From Candidatus Doudnabacteria bacterium (GTDB lineage: Bacteria > Patescibacteriota > Doudnabacteria > UBA920): DNA of 5,308 bases. Of the stretch, positions 1 through 5,006 are shown in pieces (positions within the stretch are counted from its first letter, which is position 1; each line of letters opens with the position of its first letter). The DNA lies in the NCBI GenBank assembly GCA_016788805.1, contig JAEUSE010000077.1, forward strand, positions 1 to 5,308, given 5' to 3'. A program made the position numbers and the translations under genes. A model generated the notes under the pieces. The model had not been told where the DNA came from and made no database searches. It saw only the letters and a list, made by a program, of their open reading frames with translations.

Positions 1-137
1 TGTGGACAGATGATAAGTTTTGGTTTCCGCTCTTTTTGGCAGGAAAAAAGTTTAAAGGCACATTTCGATTCGGCGAAAACAACGTCATCTTGAAACAGGA
101 GTTGAACGAAGTAAACGGATTGGATGACAATGAATGA
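1..137 (+). CDS. MTH1-like Nudix hydrolase (8-oxo-dGTP diphosphatase family), C-terminal part
   Basis: This is the 3' end of a gene cut by the window edge. The frame starts at base 3 and gives 44 residues before a TGA at 135-137. The stretch WTDDKFWFPLFLAGKKF, followed by G-T-F-R-F and an N-V-I, aligns by eye with the C-terminus of human MTH1/NUDT1 (WPDDSYWFPLLLQKKKF...). The W-x-D-D residues match MTH1 Trp117, Asp119 and Asp120, which read the damaged base of 8-oxo-dGTP. The two leading bases, TG, would fit the Met that precedes this Trp in MTH1. The catalytic Nudix box lies upstream of the window, so activity cannot be judged here. Family members hydrolyse oxidised purine dNTPs to monophosphates and so limit mutagenesis. 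The 3' end overlaps the next gene by 14 bases (8 if that gene starts at 130), which suggests co-translation. The family call is firm; substrate preference is inferred. Confidence 0.82.
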   Translation, partial: WTDDKFWFPLFLAGKKFKGTFRFGENNVILKQELNEVNGLDDNE

Positions 138-540
138 ATTTAGAATTGGAGTTACGACATTGGTGTTTGATGGGCAAAAGGTGCTACTCGGCACGCGGCT
201 TAAAGGACGTGCGGTTGGTACCTGGGGTTTTCCGGGTGGGCATGTGGAAGTGGGGGAACAACTTGCTGCCGCTGCCGCGCGAGAATTACAGGAAGAAACA
301 GGTTTAATAGCTGACGCGTTTGAGTTTGTGGGGGTAGCGAATTACCCTGAGCAGGAAGACCATTGGGTACATGTAAATTTTGTAGTTACAAAGTGGCATG
401 GCGTGCTAGAAAATCGCGAGCCCGACGTGTGTGGCGAGTGGAGGTGGTTTCCATTGGATGGTTTGCCGGAAAACATAACCCCATTTCACGCGTACATCCT
501 GCCCATGTATAAAGAACATAAACTGTTTGTAGAAGTATAG
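124..540 (+). CDS. NUDT15-like Nudix hydrolase
   Basis: A complete 138-residue Nudix-fold protein. The Nudix box spans residues 39-61 and fits GX5EX7REUXEEXGU exactly: Gly39, Glu45, Arg53-Glu54, Glu57-Glu58, Gly60-Leu61. It is preceded by TWGFPGGHVE, and this PGGH form is typical of the NUDT15/MTH2 and MutT-like branch. The later W-x-W-F-P-L-D segment (residues 106-112) is the usual C-terminal Nudix strand. Relatives remove the pyrophosphate from (d)NTPs, often oxidised or otherwise modified ones; the true substrate is not visible here. The start is uncertain: ATG at 124 and ATG at 130 (residue 3) are both in frame, both overlap the end of the MTH1-like gene, and neither has a clear Shine-Dalgarno sequence. 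Length and conserved core suit either. The stop is TAG. It is the second of four Nudix units in a row. Confidence 0.9.
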   Translation: MTMNEFRIGVTTLVFDGQKVLLGTRLKGRAVGTWGFPGGHVEVGEQLAAAAARELQEETGLIADAFEFVGVANYPEQEDHWVHVNFVVTKWHGVLENREPDVCGEWRWFPLDGLPENITPFHAYILPMYKEHKLFVEV

Positions 541-575
541 TTGCTTAGACCTAAAAAGCTGGGTACTATGAATAC

Positions 576-1019
576 ATGATTCAGTGGGTGTATAAAATTG
601 GATACCACGTTTGTAAACTATACTGGTACCTCGTTCGTCCCAAAGTGTTTGGCGTGAAAGGCGTGTTGCAATATAAACAAGAAGTGCTGCTTATACGCAA
701 CAGCTACGGTCCGGCCGGTTGGACATTTCCGGGTGGTGGTATAAAGCCGCACGAGAGTTTAAAAAAAGCGGTTATTCGTGAAGTGAAGGAAGAAGTGGGA
801 GTTGAAATACACGACCCGCATTACATAGGGCATTACTTTACGGTGCGGGAGTATAAACGAGACCTTGTGCATTGTTTTATCGTGCATGTAAAGAGTAAGC
901 ATTTTAAAATTGATAACTCCGAGGTTGCAGAAGCTCGGTGGTTCCCTCTAGACGAGCTACCCCACATGACCCCATCCGGAGCGCTGGCCGTGAAAGTGTT
1001 ACATACATATAATCAGTAA
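576..1019 (+). CDS. Nudix hydrolase with hydrophobic/aromatic N-terminal helix
   Basis: A 147-residue Nudix protein. The Nudix box at residues 54-76 is complete: Gly54, Glu60, Arg68-Glu69, Glu72-Glu73, Gly75-Val76, after GWTFPGGGIKPHE. Residues 1-22 form an aromatic, hydrophobic and basic stretch (WVYKIGYHVCKLYWYLVRP) leading into the first strand, GVKGVLQYK. This N-terminal helix is common in a bacterial Nudix subgroup with RP-x-x-x-GV followed by LL-x-R-x-x-YGP. It may pack on the fold or touch the membrane and is too polar for a confident membrane span. It is clearly a different subgroup from the preceding gene, so the tandem is not a recent duplication. ATG at 576 is chosen because the ATG at 568 runs into a stop after three codons. 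The spacer to the previous gene is 35 bases with no obvious promoter. The substrate is unknown. Confidence 0.9.
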   Translation: MIQWVYKIGYHVCKLYWYLVRPKVFGVKGVLQYKQEVLLIRNSYGPAGWTFPGGGIKPHESLKKAVIREVKEEVGVEIHDPHYIGHYFTVREYKRDLVHCFIVHVKSKHFKIDNSEVAEARWFPLDELPHMTPSGALAVKVLHTYNQ

Positions 1020-1030
1020 ACAGCTTAACA

Positions 1031-1071
1031 GATGGGCACCATGTGCACGCAGCGTGCACATGGTGCCCATC
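1031..1071 (+). terminator. 19-bp perfect hairpin after the third Nudix gene, probable 3' end signal
   Basis: The arm GATGGGCACCATGTGCACG (1031-1049) and its exact reverse complement (1053-1071) flank a three-base loop, CAG. The hairpin begins 11 bases after the TAA of the third Nudix gene and ends 24 bases before the start of the fourth. A short TTTT (1077-1080) follows after five other bases, so it is not a textbook Rho-independent terminator. Position and strength favour a transcript end or an RNA-stabilising hairpin. An attenuator ahead of the next gene or a DNA-level site is also possible. Confidence 0.55.
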
Positions 1072-1095
1072 GTCACTTTTAGTTAGAATATAGTT

Positions 1096-1521
1096 ATGAA
1101 CGAACGAGCCGGAGCAGTTATTATGAAAGATAATCACATATTACTCTTTCGGAGAGTAAAAGAGGGGTGGGGAGAGTATTGGGTTTTTCCGGGCGGAGGG
1201 GTGGAAGAGGGAGAAACGCCGGAGCAGGCCATGGTACGAGAGGTGTAAGAAGAACTTTCTCTGCAGGTGACTGAGTACAAGTTGTTGTTTGAATTTTTTA
1301 ACGACTTTACTATGAATGAAAAGTACCCGCCCCGGCAGGAATATTTTTACCTTGTGACAGGATTTACCGGCGAAGTAAAACTGGGCGGGGAAGAAGCGGA
1401 AAGAATGTCCGATGCCGACCAGTTTTACCCGACATGGGTGCCGCTGGAACACATTAAAGATGTGACCAACTTAAAACCTGAGGCAGCCAAAGAAAAAGTT
1501 AGAGAATTATTAGCCATATGA
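1096..1521 (+). pseudogene. Nudix hydrolase interrupted by an in-frame TAA in its Nudix box
   Basis: The frame from ATG 1096 to TGA 1519-1521 is 141 codons and reads as an ordinary Nudix protein except for TAA at 1246-1248 (codon 51). Before it are NERAGAVIMKDNHILLFRR and YWVFPGGGVEEGE, then R48-E49-V50. After it come E52-E53-L-S-L and a normal Nudix C-terminal half with FYPTWVPLEHI near residues 112-122. The stop replaces the variable X between U and EE of GX5EX7REUXEEXGU, commonly Lys, Gln or Glu. One base change from AAA, CAA or GAA would produce it. Both halves keep frame and family features, so the lesion is recent, a sequencing or assembly error, or a readthrough site. A 50-residue product lacks the catalytic EE; a restart at GTG 1267 would lack the whole box, so neither piece should be active. 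The box Gly before the last residue is Ser here, which I recall in related EELS-type members. The TGA overlaps the next gene's ATG. Confidence 0.85.
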
Positions 1522-2198
1522 ATGCGATAGTTTTTGCGGGAGGTAATCAGTCCAGATTTGGTAGCCCACAGGCAAGCTCGCCGAAGGTTCTGTATTCATT
1601 AAGTGACGGCCGTACGGTGTTATCAAACATACTGGACCAGTTGGAGGCGGCTCACATCGATCGGATAATTGTGTGCGCGGCAGATAAGCAAAATATTGCC
1701 CAGTATGTTGCTGCTCTTAGCTGTGTATACAAGACACCAATCGAGATTAATACCGACGATTTGGCGGAGCTGGGGGACTACGTATTTGCGCAAAGCAAGT
1801 TGCTACCCGCAGCCTTTATTTTTGGGGATATATATTTTCCACCGGGTACGCTTACTAATTATATGCAAAAGCTTAAAGAGAGTAAGTCGGGGGATTATGT
1901 GGGCATGATTGGCGCATCTCGACTTCCAGTTGGAGATTTTCATGTTCAAGTTAAGGCTGATATAGTGACCCGTATAGCTAAGGATGGGATTGGAGACTAC
2001 TATACGTGTGGCGTGTTCAGTGTTCTTGCCCCTAGTTTGGTAAGCGGGCTTAATCATTCTCCGAAAATTACTTCGATTTTTTCCGAGTTGGCGGAAGTGG
2101 GTAGGCTAGCATATTATGTAATGGATGGGTTGGTAGATTTGGATACCCAAGATATGATATTAAAGATTCCATTAAATGAACGAGGTGCAACCATATGA
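1518..2198 (+). CDS. Sugar-nucleotidyltransferase-like protein (GT-A fold NTP transferase)
   Basis: A 226-residue protein starting with the signature loop of nucleotidyltransferases: AGGNQSRFG at residues 7-15, then SSPKVLY at 20-26. This matches the GG-x-x-x-R...PK pattern of the NTP_transferase and MobA-like families, in which the loop and lysine bind the nucleotide phosphates. FIFGDIYF (residues 100-107) supplies the expected metal-binding Asp104 at the end of the central strand. TCGVFSVLAP (163-172) resembles the later substrate-binding segment, and VDLDTQDM (206-213) is like the C-terminal D-x-D-T element that often holds the second metal-binding Asp. Relatives join a nucleotide to a sugar phosphate, phosphocholine or molybdopterin; nothing visible picks the substrate. 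There is no acyltransferase or other fused domain. ATG at 1518 overlaps the preceding TGA (ATGA) and has no clear Shine-Dalgarno, so its translation may be coupled to the second half of the broken Nudix gene. Confidence 0.8.
   Translation: MNAIVFAGGNQSRFGSPQASSPKVLYSLSDGRTVLSNILDQLEAAHIDRIIVCAADKQNIAQYVAALSCVYKTPIEINTDDLAELGDYVFAQSKLLPAAFIFGDIYFPPGTLTNYMQKLKESKSGDYVGMIGASRLPVGDFHVQVKADIVTRIAKDGIGDYYTCGVFSVLAPSLVSGLNHSPKITSIFSELAEVGRLAYYVMDGLVDLDTQDMILKIPLNERGATI
2182..2187 (+). promoter_or_regulatory. Shine-Dalgarno sequence for the MBL-fold hydrolase gene
   Basis: GAGGTG lies 7 bases before the ATG at 2195, inside the last codons of the nucleotidyltransferase. It is the clearest ribosome-binding site in the window and supports the ATGA-overlap start at 2195. 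Most other starts here have no recognisable equivalent. Confidence 0.6.
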
Positions 2199-2854
2199 CA
2201 ATCACAAAATATTTACATTCGTGCGTGGTGTTGGAAGAGGGCGGAAAGCGGTTGGTATTTGACCCGGGAGCGTTTGTGTTTATTGAGGGAAAGTGTAAGC
2301 CGGAAGGCATTGGGCCTGTAGACGTGGTGGTAGTTACCCATAGTCATCCCGACCATTTTTTTCCTGATGCGTTAAAAACGTTGCAAGCGTTGCACCCATT
2401 TACCTTGTTTGCGAGCGCGGATATTATAAAAGCAGCGCAGGAGGCAGGATTGGAGTGCGCTATGGAGTACGCCATGCCGGGGGAAGTGAAGAATTTGGAA
2501 GGGTTTTCCGTACAAGCGTTTGATGTGCCGCATGAGCGCATTCCCAAGGAGTGCCCACACAACATGGGTTATAAAATAAACGACACGGTATATCACCCGG
2601 GTGACTCGTATTTAGTGCCTTCAAGTTTGGGGAGCGTGCGTGTCCTTCTGCTGCCCAACGGCGGACCCTGGGCTACGACTAGACAAACGGTAGAATTCGC
2701 GGAAAAGATTAAGCCAACTACGGCGGTGCCGATTCACGATGCCATGCACAAGGACTTTTGGTTAGAGCGACTACACGCGTCCATGGCCGGCTGGATGCAG
2801 GAACGGGGTATTGAATACAAGCCACTTGGACCAGGCGAAAGCATAGAAGTATAA
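2195..2854 (+). CDS. UlaG-like metallo-beta-lactamase-fold metal-dependent hydrolase
   Basis: A 219-residue single-domain MBL-fold protein. The metal ligands are visible in order: H49-x-H51-x-D53-H54 in VVTHSHPDHF, His113 in FDVPHER, Asp137 in YHPGDSY and His181 in VPIHDAM. The opening strand pair (SCVVLEEGGKRLVFDPG, residues 9-25) and the HPGDS motif place it in the UlaG/Lactamase_B_3-like branch, not among classical beta-lactamases, glyoxalases or RNases. Members are cytosolic hydrolases of phosphoesters, lactones or similar bonds, and their substrates are usually unknown. No signal peptide is present. The start is fixed by ATGA overlap with the preceding gene and a GAGGTG ribosome site. 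The next gene starts 9 bases after the TAA, consistent with one operon. The fold and metal site look complete; the specific role is not deducible. Confidence 0.88.
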   Translation: MTITKYLHSCVVLEEGGKRLVFDPGAFVFIEGKCKPEGIGPVDVVVVTHSHPDHFFPDALKTLQALHPFTLFASADIIKAAQEAGLECAMEYAMPGEVKNLEGFSVQAFDVPHERIPKECPHNMGYKINDTVYHPGDSYLVPSSLGSVRVLLLPNGGPWATTRQTVEFAEKIKPTTAVPIHDAMHKDFWLERLHASMAGWMQERGIEYKPLGPGESIEV

Positions 2855-2863
2855 GCTGCCCAT

Positions 2864-3217
2864 ATGGAACTTTCAGAGAGCATAGAGCGAGTTAAAAAAA
2901 TTAAACAAGCTTATAACGTCTTAAACTGCGTGGAGGGGTATAAGACCTGGGGAGCTAATGAATATTTTCAAGCTTTTCAGGGTGACGTGGGCGACCTGGC
3001 CAAGCTCATATTGGCTCGGCGGGGTTACGCGTTTAGTCAAAAAGATGTGGATGCAAAGCTGGCTCGAGAACTGGCGGATTGTTTGTGGTCAATCTTGGTG
3101 TTGGCTGACGAACTTGATGTAGACATTGAGTATGAATTGCAAAAGACTTTGCACAGGCTGGAAGAAAAAATAGGCGATCGGAAAATTGTAAAACCAAATT
3201 CCCGTAAGGCAGTCTAA
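2864..3217 (+). CDS. MazG-like nucleotide pyrophosphohydrolase (all-alpha NTP-PPase)
   Basis: A 117-residue all-helical protein of the MazG-like superfamily. E69-L-A-D72-CLW (in RELADCLWSILVLADEL) is the ExxD metal-binding half of the family signature and is followed by the typical hydrophobic helix and D-V-D-I-E. The first half, normally ExxE, reads D41-V-G-D44-LAKLIL. Acidic residues are kept, but Asp replaces Glu. I recall the GDVGDL form in other MazG-like proteins, probably from CPR genomes, so this is likely a subfamily trait, not decay. Known relatives hydrolyse (d)NTPs to monophosphate and pyrophosphate, often clearing non-canonical nucleotides. This is the single-domain length; E. 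coli MazG has two domains. The start ATG 2864 sits in CCCATATG without an evident Shine-Dalgarno. It fits the house-cleaning theme of the cluster; its substrate is unknown. Confidence 0.8.
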   Translation: MELSESIERVKKIKQAYNVLNCVEGYKTWGANEYFQAFQGDVGDLAKLILARRGYAFSQKDVDAKLARELADCLWSILVLADELDVDIEYELQKTLHRLEEKIGDRKIVKPNSRKAV

Positions 3218-3226
3218 GAAGTCCCC

Positions 3227-4312
3227 ATGCTGAACCCAGAAGCCGAATGTACGCTCTATACCAACGTACCTGCCATTTGGCAAACTATGCTGGACGATTG
3301 TGCGGCTGCTACCAAGAGCATAGACATGGAGCAGTACATTTTTTGTGCCGACACCGTTGGCCGAAAGTTTTTAGAAGTGTTTAAAGAAAAAGCCCGCACC
3401 GGGGTGCGGGTGCGGCTGCTCTTAGACGCGGTGGGTAGTTGGTCGGTGTATAGAAATACACAGATACATACAGAACTCCGAGAGGCGGGGGTAGAGCTGC
3501 GATGGTATAACCGTTTTGTTCCCCTATTGTTGCATCGGCTTGGTTCGGTGTATTTTCGAAACCACAGAAAGCTACTCATTGTGGACGGAGTTATCGGGCA
3601 TATTGGCGGGGTTAATATTCGAGAGGATATGCGTACTTGGCGAGAGACTCATGCGCGCCTACGCGGACTAGTGGTCCGGAGTATGGTACAGTCGTTTACT
3701 GTTTTGTGGAGGAAGTGTAAAATTTCAGTTCCGTATTTGGTTAAAAGGCCGAAGGGCAAAGAGATGCTCGATTTTACATTTTTAACCAATTCCCCGGGCA
3801 GCAGGCGGGGTTATGTGTACAAAGCCGTTTGCAAAGCTATTCAGCAAGCTCAGACTAGAGTATGGATAACCGTGCCATATTTTATACCGCCGCGGCACTT
3901 TATGTATCTACTCAAGCAAGCGAGGCTTCGAGGTGTGGATGTCCGCGTTTTGTTGCCGGAGAAGAACGACCTCCAACTTTTGGGTATTGGTATGCATTCC
4001 TATTTCGGCACTTTGCTTCGGAGCGGTATTGAGTTATATTTGTATCAACCGTCAGTGTTGCACGCGAAAGTGGTGGTATGCGATGAACGCTGGGCTACGT
4101 TAGGGAGTTTAAACTTTGATAACGTAAGCTTGCGGTTTAACTTAGAGGCCAACCTTGTAAGCACCCGCCCGGAGTTGGTGCATGAGTTGGCTGGGCATTT
4201 TGAACAAGACCTAGCTCAGTCCAAGGCTTTGACTTACGACTTATGGCGGCAGCGTCCGCTTACACATAAAATATTGGAAAAGCTGCTTTGGCCCTTTCAT
4301 GCATTGTTGTAG
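3227..4312 (+). CDS. Phospholipase D family protein, cardiolipin synthase-like
   Basis: A 361-residue protein with two complete HKD motifs: H113-R-K115-LLIV-D120 followed by GVIGHIGGVNI, and H279-A-K281-VVVC-D286 followed by ERWATLGSLNFD. The pair forms one active site in the PLD superfamily. GG-x-N-I after the first motif, GS-x-N after the second and RFNLE (303-307) agree with bacterial cardiolipin synthases, which join two phosphatidylglycerols or use phosphatidylethanolamine. The two N-terminal membrane helices of ClsA are absent. It begins directly with the first PLD domain, as in ClsB-type proteins, so any membrane contact would be peripheral, perhaps through the basic and aromatic C-terminus (LEKLLWPFHALL). 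A PLD-type nuclease or other phosphodiesterase is a less likely alternative. ATG 3227 is 9 bases after the previous stop with a weak AAGAAG upstream. The stop is TAG. A functional link to the neighbouring nucleotide enzymes is not evident. Confidence 0.85.
   Translation: MLNPEAECTLYTNVPAIWQTMLDDCAAATKSIDMEQYIFCADTVGRKFLEVFKEKARTGVRVRLLLDAVGSWSVYRNTQIHTELREAGVELRWYNRFVPLLLHRLGSVYFRNHRKLLIVDGVIGHIGGVNIREDMRTWRETHARLRGLVVRSMVQSFTVLWRKCKISVPYLVKRPKGKEMLDFTFLTNSPGSRRGYVYKAVCKAIQQAQTRVWITVPYFIPPRHFMYLLKQARLRGVDVRVLLPEKNDLQLLGIGMHSYFGTLLRSGIELYLYQPSVLHAKVVVCDERWATLGSLNFDNVSLRFNLEANLVSTRPELVHELAGHFEQDLAQSKALTYDLWRQRPLTHKILEKLLWPFHALL
3383..3410 (-). terminator. Antisense terminator-like hairpin inside the PLD gene
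   Basis: Read on the minus strand, CCCGCACC-CC-GGTGCGGG (3410-3393) forms an 8-bp GC stem, or 7 bp with a four-base loop. It is followed by C, TTTTT, C and TTT (3392-3383), which is the canonical layout of an intrinsic terminator. It lies in codons for KEKARTGVRVR of the PLD protein, so the pattern may simply come from Lys and Arg codons. No minus-strand gene is recognised nearby to need it. Confidence 0.25.
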
Positions 4313-4317
4313 TATTA

Positions 4318-4332
4318 ATATGCGTCGCATAT
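4318..4332. repeat. Short inverted repeat just before the ITPase start codon
   Basis: ATATGCG-T-CGCATAT is a perfect 7-bp dyad around one central base, ending one base before the ATG at 4333 and lying wholly in the 20-base spacer after the PLD gene. A one-base loop makes it poor as an RNA hairpin. As DNA it could be a small operator, and it sits where a ribosome would bind. Chance is also plausible at this size. Confidence 0.25.
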
Positions 4333-4875
4333 ATGGCTTTATATTTTGTAACCGGTAATGCCGGCAAATTTAAAATGGTGCAGACGCTGTTGCCCGATGT
4401 GCGGCAGCTGGATATTGAGCTGCCGGAAATTCAGTCGCTGGATGCGGAAGCAGTTTTGAAGCACAAGCTCCAGGCGGCATTGCAGCATGCGCCGGGCGAG
4501 TACATTGTAGAAGATACGTCTGTTTATTTTGGCGCGCTGAACTGGGAACTGCCCGGCCCGTTTATTAAATGGTTTTTTAAGGCTTTAGACTATAACGGTA
4601 TGGCCAACTTAACGACCAAGCTTGGCAACGCGGACGCGCGAGCTGTGGCCCGATTTGGGTATGCCAGGAGCGCTACCGATATGTATTACTTTGACGCGGA
4701 AATGACCGGTACCATAGTTGCGCCCCGTGGATCAAACGGCTTCGGATGGGACCCTATTTTTCAACCAACCGGTTCGGCCAAAACCTTAGGCGAAATGACC
4801 TTTGAGGAAAAGAATGCGATTTCTATGCGCGTGACCGCATTAAAAAAATTAAAAGATTTTTTAGACTCAAAATAA
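4333..4875 (+). CDS. Inosine/xanthosine triphosphate pyrophosphatase, ITPA/HAM1 family
   Basis: A 180-residue protein of the HAM1/RdgB/ITPA family, which hydrolyses ITP, dITP and XTP to monophosphates and keeps deaminated purines out of nucleic acids. Motifs in order: FVTGNAGKFKMVQ (5-17, phosphate binding), IVEDTS (58-63, with catalytic acidic residues), ELPGPFIKWF (72-81), IVAPRGSNGFGWDPIFQP (128-145) and EMTFEEKNAIS (154-164). LPGPFIKWF and FGWDPIFQP resemble eukaryotic ITPA (LPGPYIKWF, FGWDPCFQP) more than E. coli-type RdgB, where FGYDP is usual. The base-contacting S-H-R near the C-terminus reads S164-M165-R166, so the usual His is Met. ATG 4333 is chosen because family proteins begin right at this first strand. 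A TTG at 4288 would add 15 residues encoded mostly within the PLD gene. It is the last gene before the 36-bp palindrome, which starts two bases after the TAA. Confidence 0.9.
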   Translation: MALYFVTGNAGKFKMVQTLLPDVRQLDIELPEIQSLDAEAVLKHKLQAALQHAPGEYIVEDTSVYFGALNWELPGPFIKWFFKALDYNGMANLTTKLGNADARAVARFGYARSATDMYYFDAEMTGTIVAPRGSNGFGWDPIFQPTGSAKTLGEMTFEEKNAISMRVTALKKLKDFLDSK

Positions 4876-4877
4876 CA

Positions 4878-4913
4878 ACTACTACTTTTTGACGGCCGTC
4901 AAAAAGTAGTAGT
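4878..4913 (+). terminator. 36-bp perfect palindrome after the ITPase gene, probable operon end
   Basis: The two 18-base halves, beginning ACTACTACTTTTTGACGG, are exact reverse complements with no spacer. In RNA this gives about 16 bp of stem with a GGCC loop. It begins two bases after the ITPase TAA. T5 is in the 5' arm and A5 in the 3' arm, and no T-tract follows, so on neither strand does it look like a standard intrinsic terminator. Position suggests a transcript end or 3' protection. The sequence is unrelated to the hairpin at 1031-1071. Confidence 0.55.
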
Positions 4914-5006
4914 GATGCGGTTTCGGCGCAATGGGGTTATTCTCGCGATGGTCTATGGGTGACAATAAATATGCGTGATAATAAAGCAGTGTAATAACGG
5001 TGTTGT

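Noticed and set aside
1246..1248. TAA as a reassigned sense codon
   Set aside because: TAA ends the third Nudix, MBL, MazG-like and ITPase genes at natural lengths, and TGA also acts as a stop three times.
904..1452. Minus-strand open frames across the third and fourth Nudix genes (904-1137 and 1141-1452)
   Set aside because: They lack recognisable domains, run across the hairpin or opposite strong Nudix motifs, and look like shadows of the + strand genes.
1803..2596. Minus-strand open frames opposite the nucleotidyltransferase and MBL genes
   Set aside because: No domain, no ribosome site, and complete overlap with well-supported + strand genes.
3256..3579. 107-codon minus-strand open frame inside the PLD gene
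   Set aside because: The + strand carries a clear HKD protein; the antisense product shows no motif and is Ser/Arg-rich in a way expected of a shadow frame.
4288..4332. TTG start giving the ITPase a hydrophobic 15-residue N-terminal extension resembling a membrane anchor
   Set aside because: Family proteins begin at the FVTGN strand; the extension is mostly the out-of-frame 3' end of the PLD gene, and an ATG at 4333 fits exactly.
4959..4984. Promoter candidate GTGACA with GATAAT or TAATAA upstream of the VIT gene
   Set aside because: Spacing is only 12-14 bases, well short of about 17, so the pair is not convincing.
4931..5000. Tiny leader peptides (15 and 7 codons) in the spacer before the VIT gene
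   Set aside because: No ribosome sites and no recognisable leader features such as runs of regulatory codons; such short frames are expected by chance.
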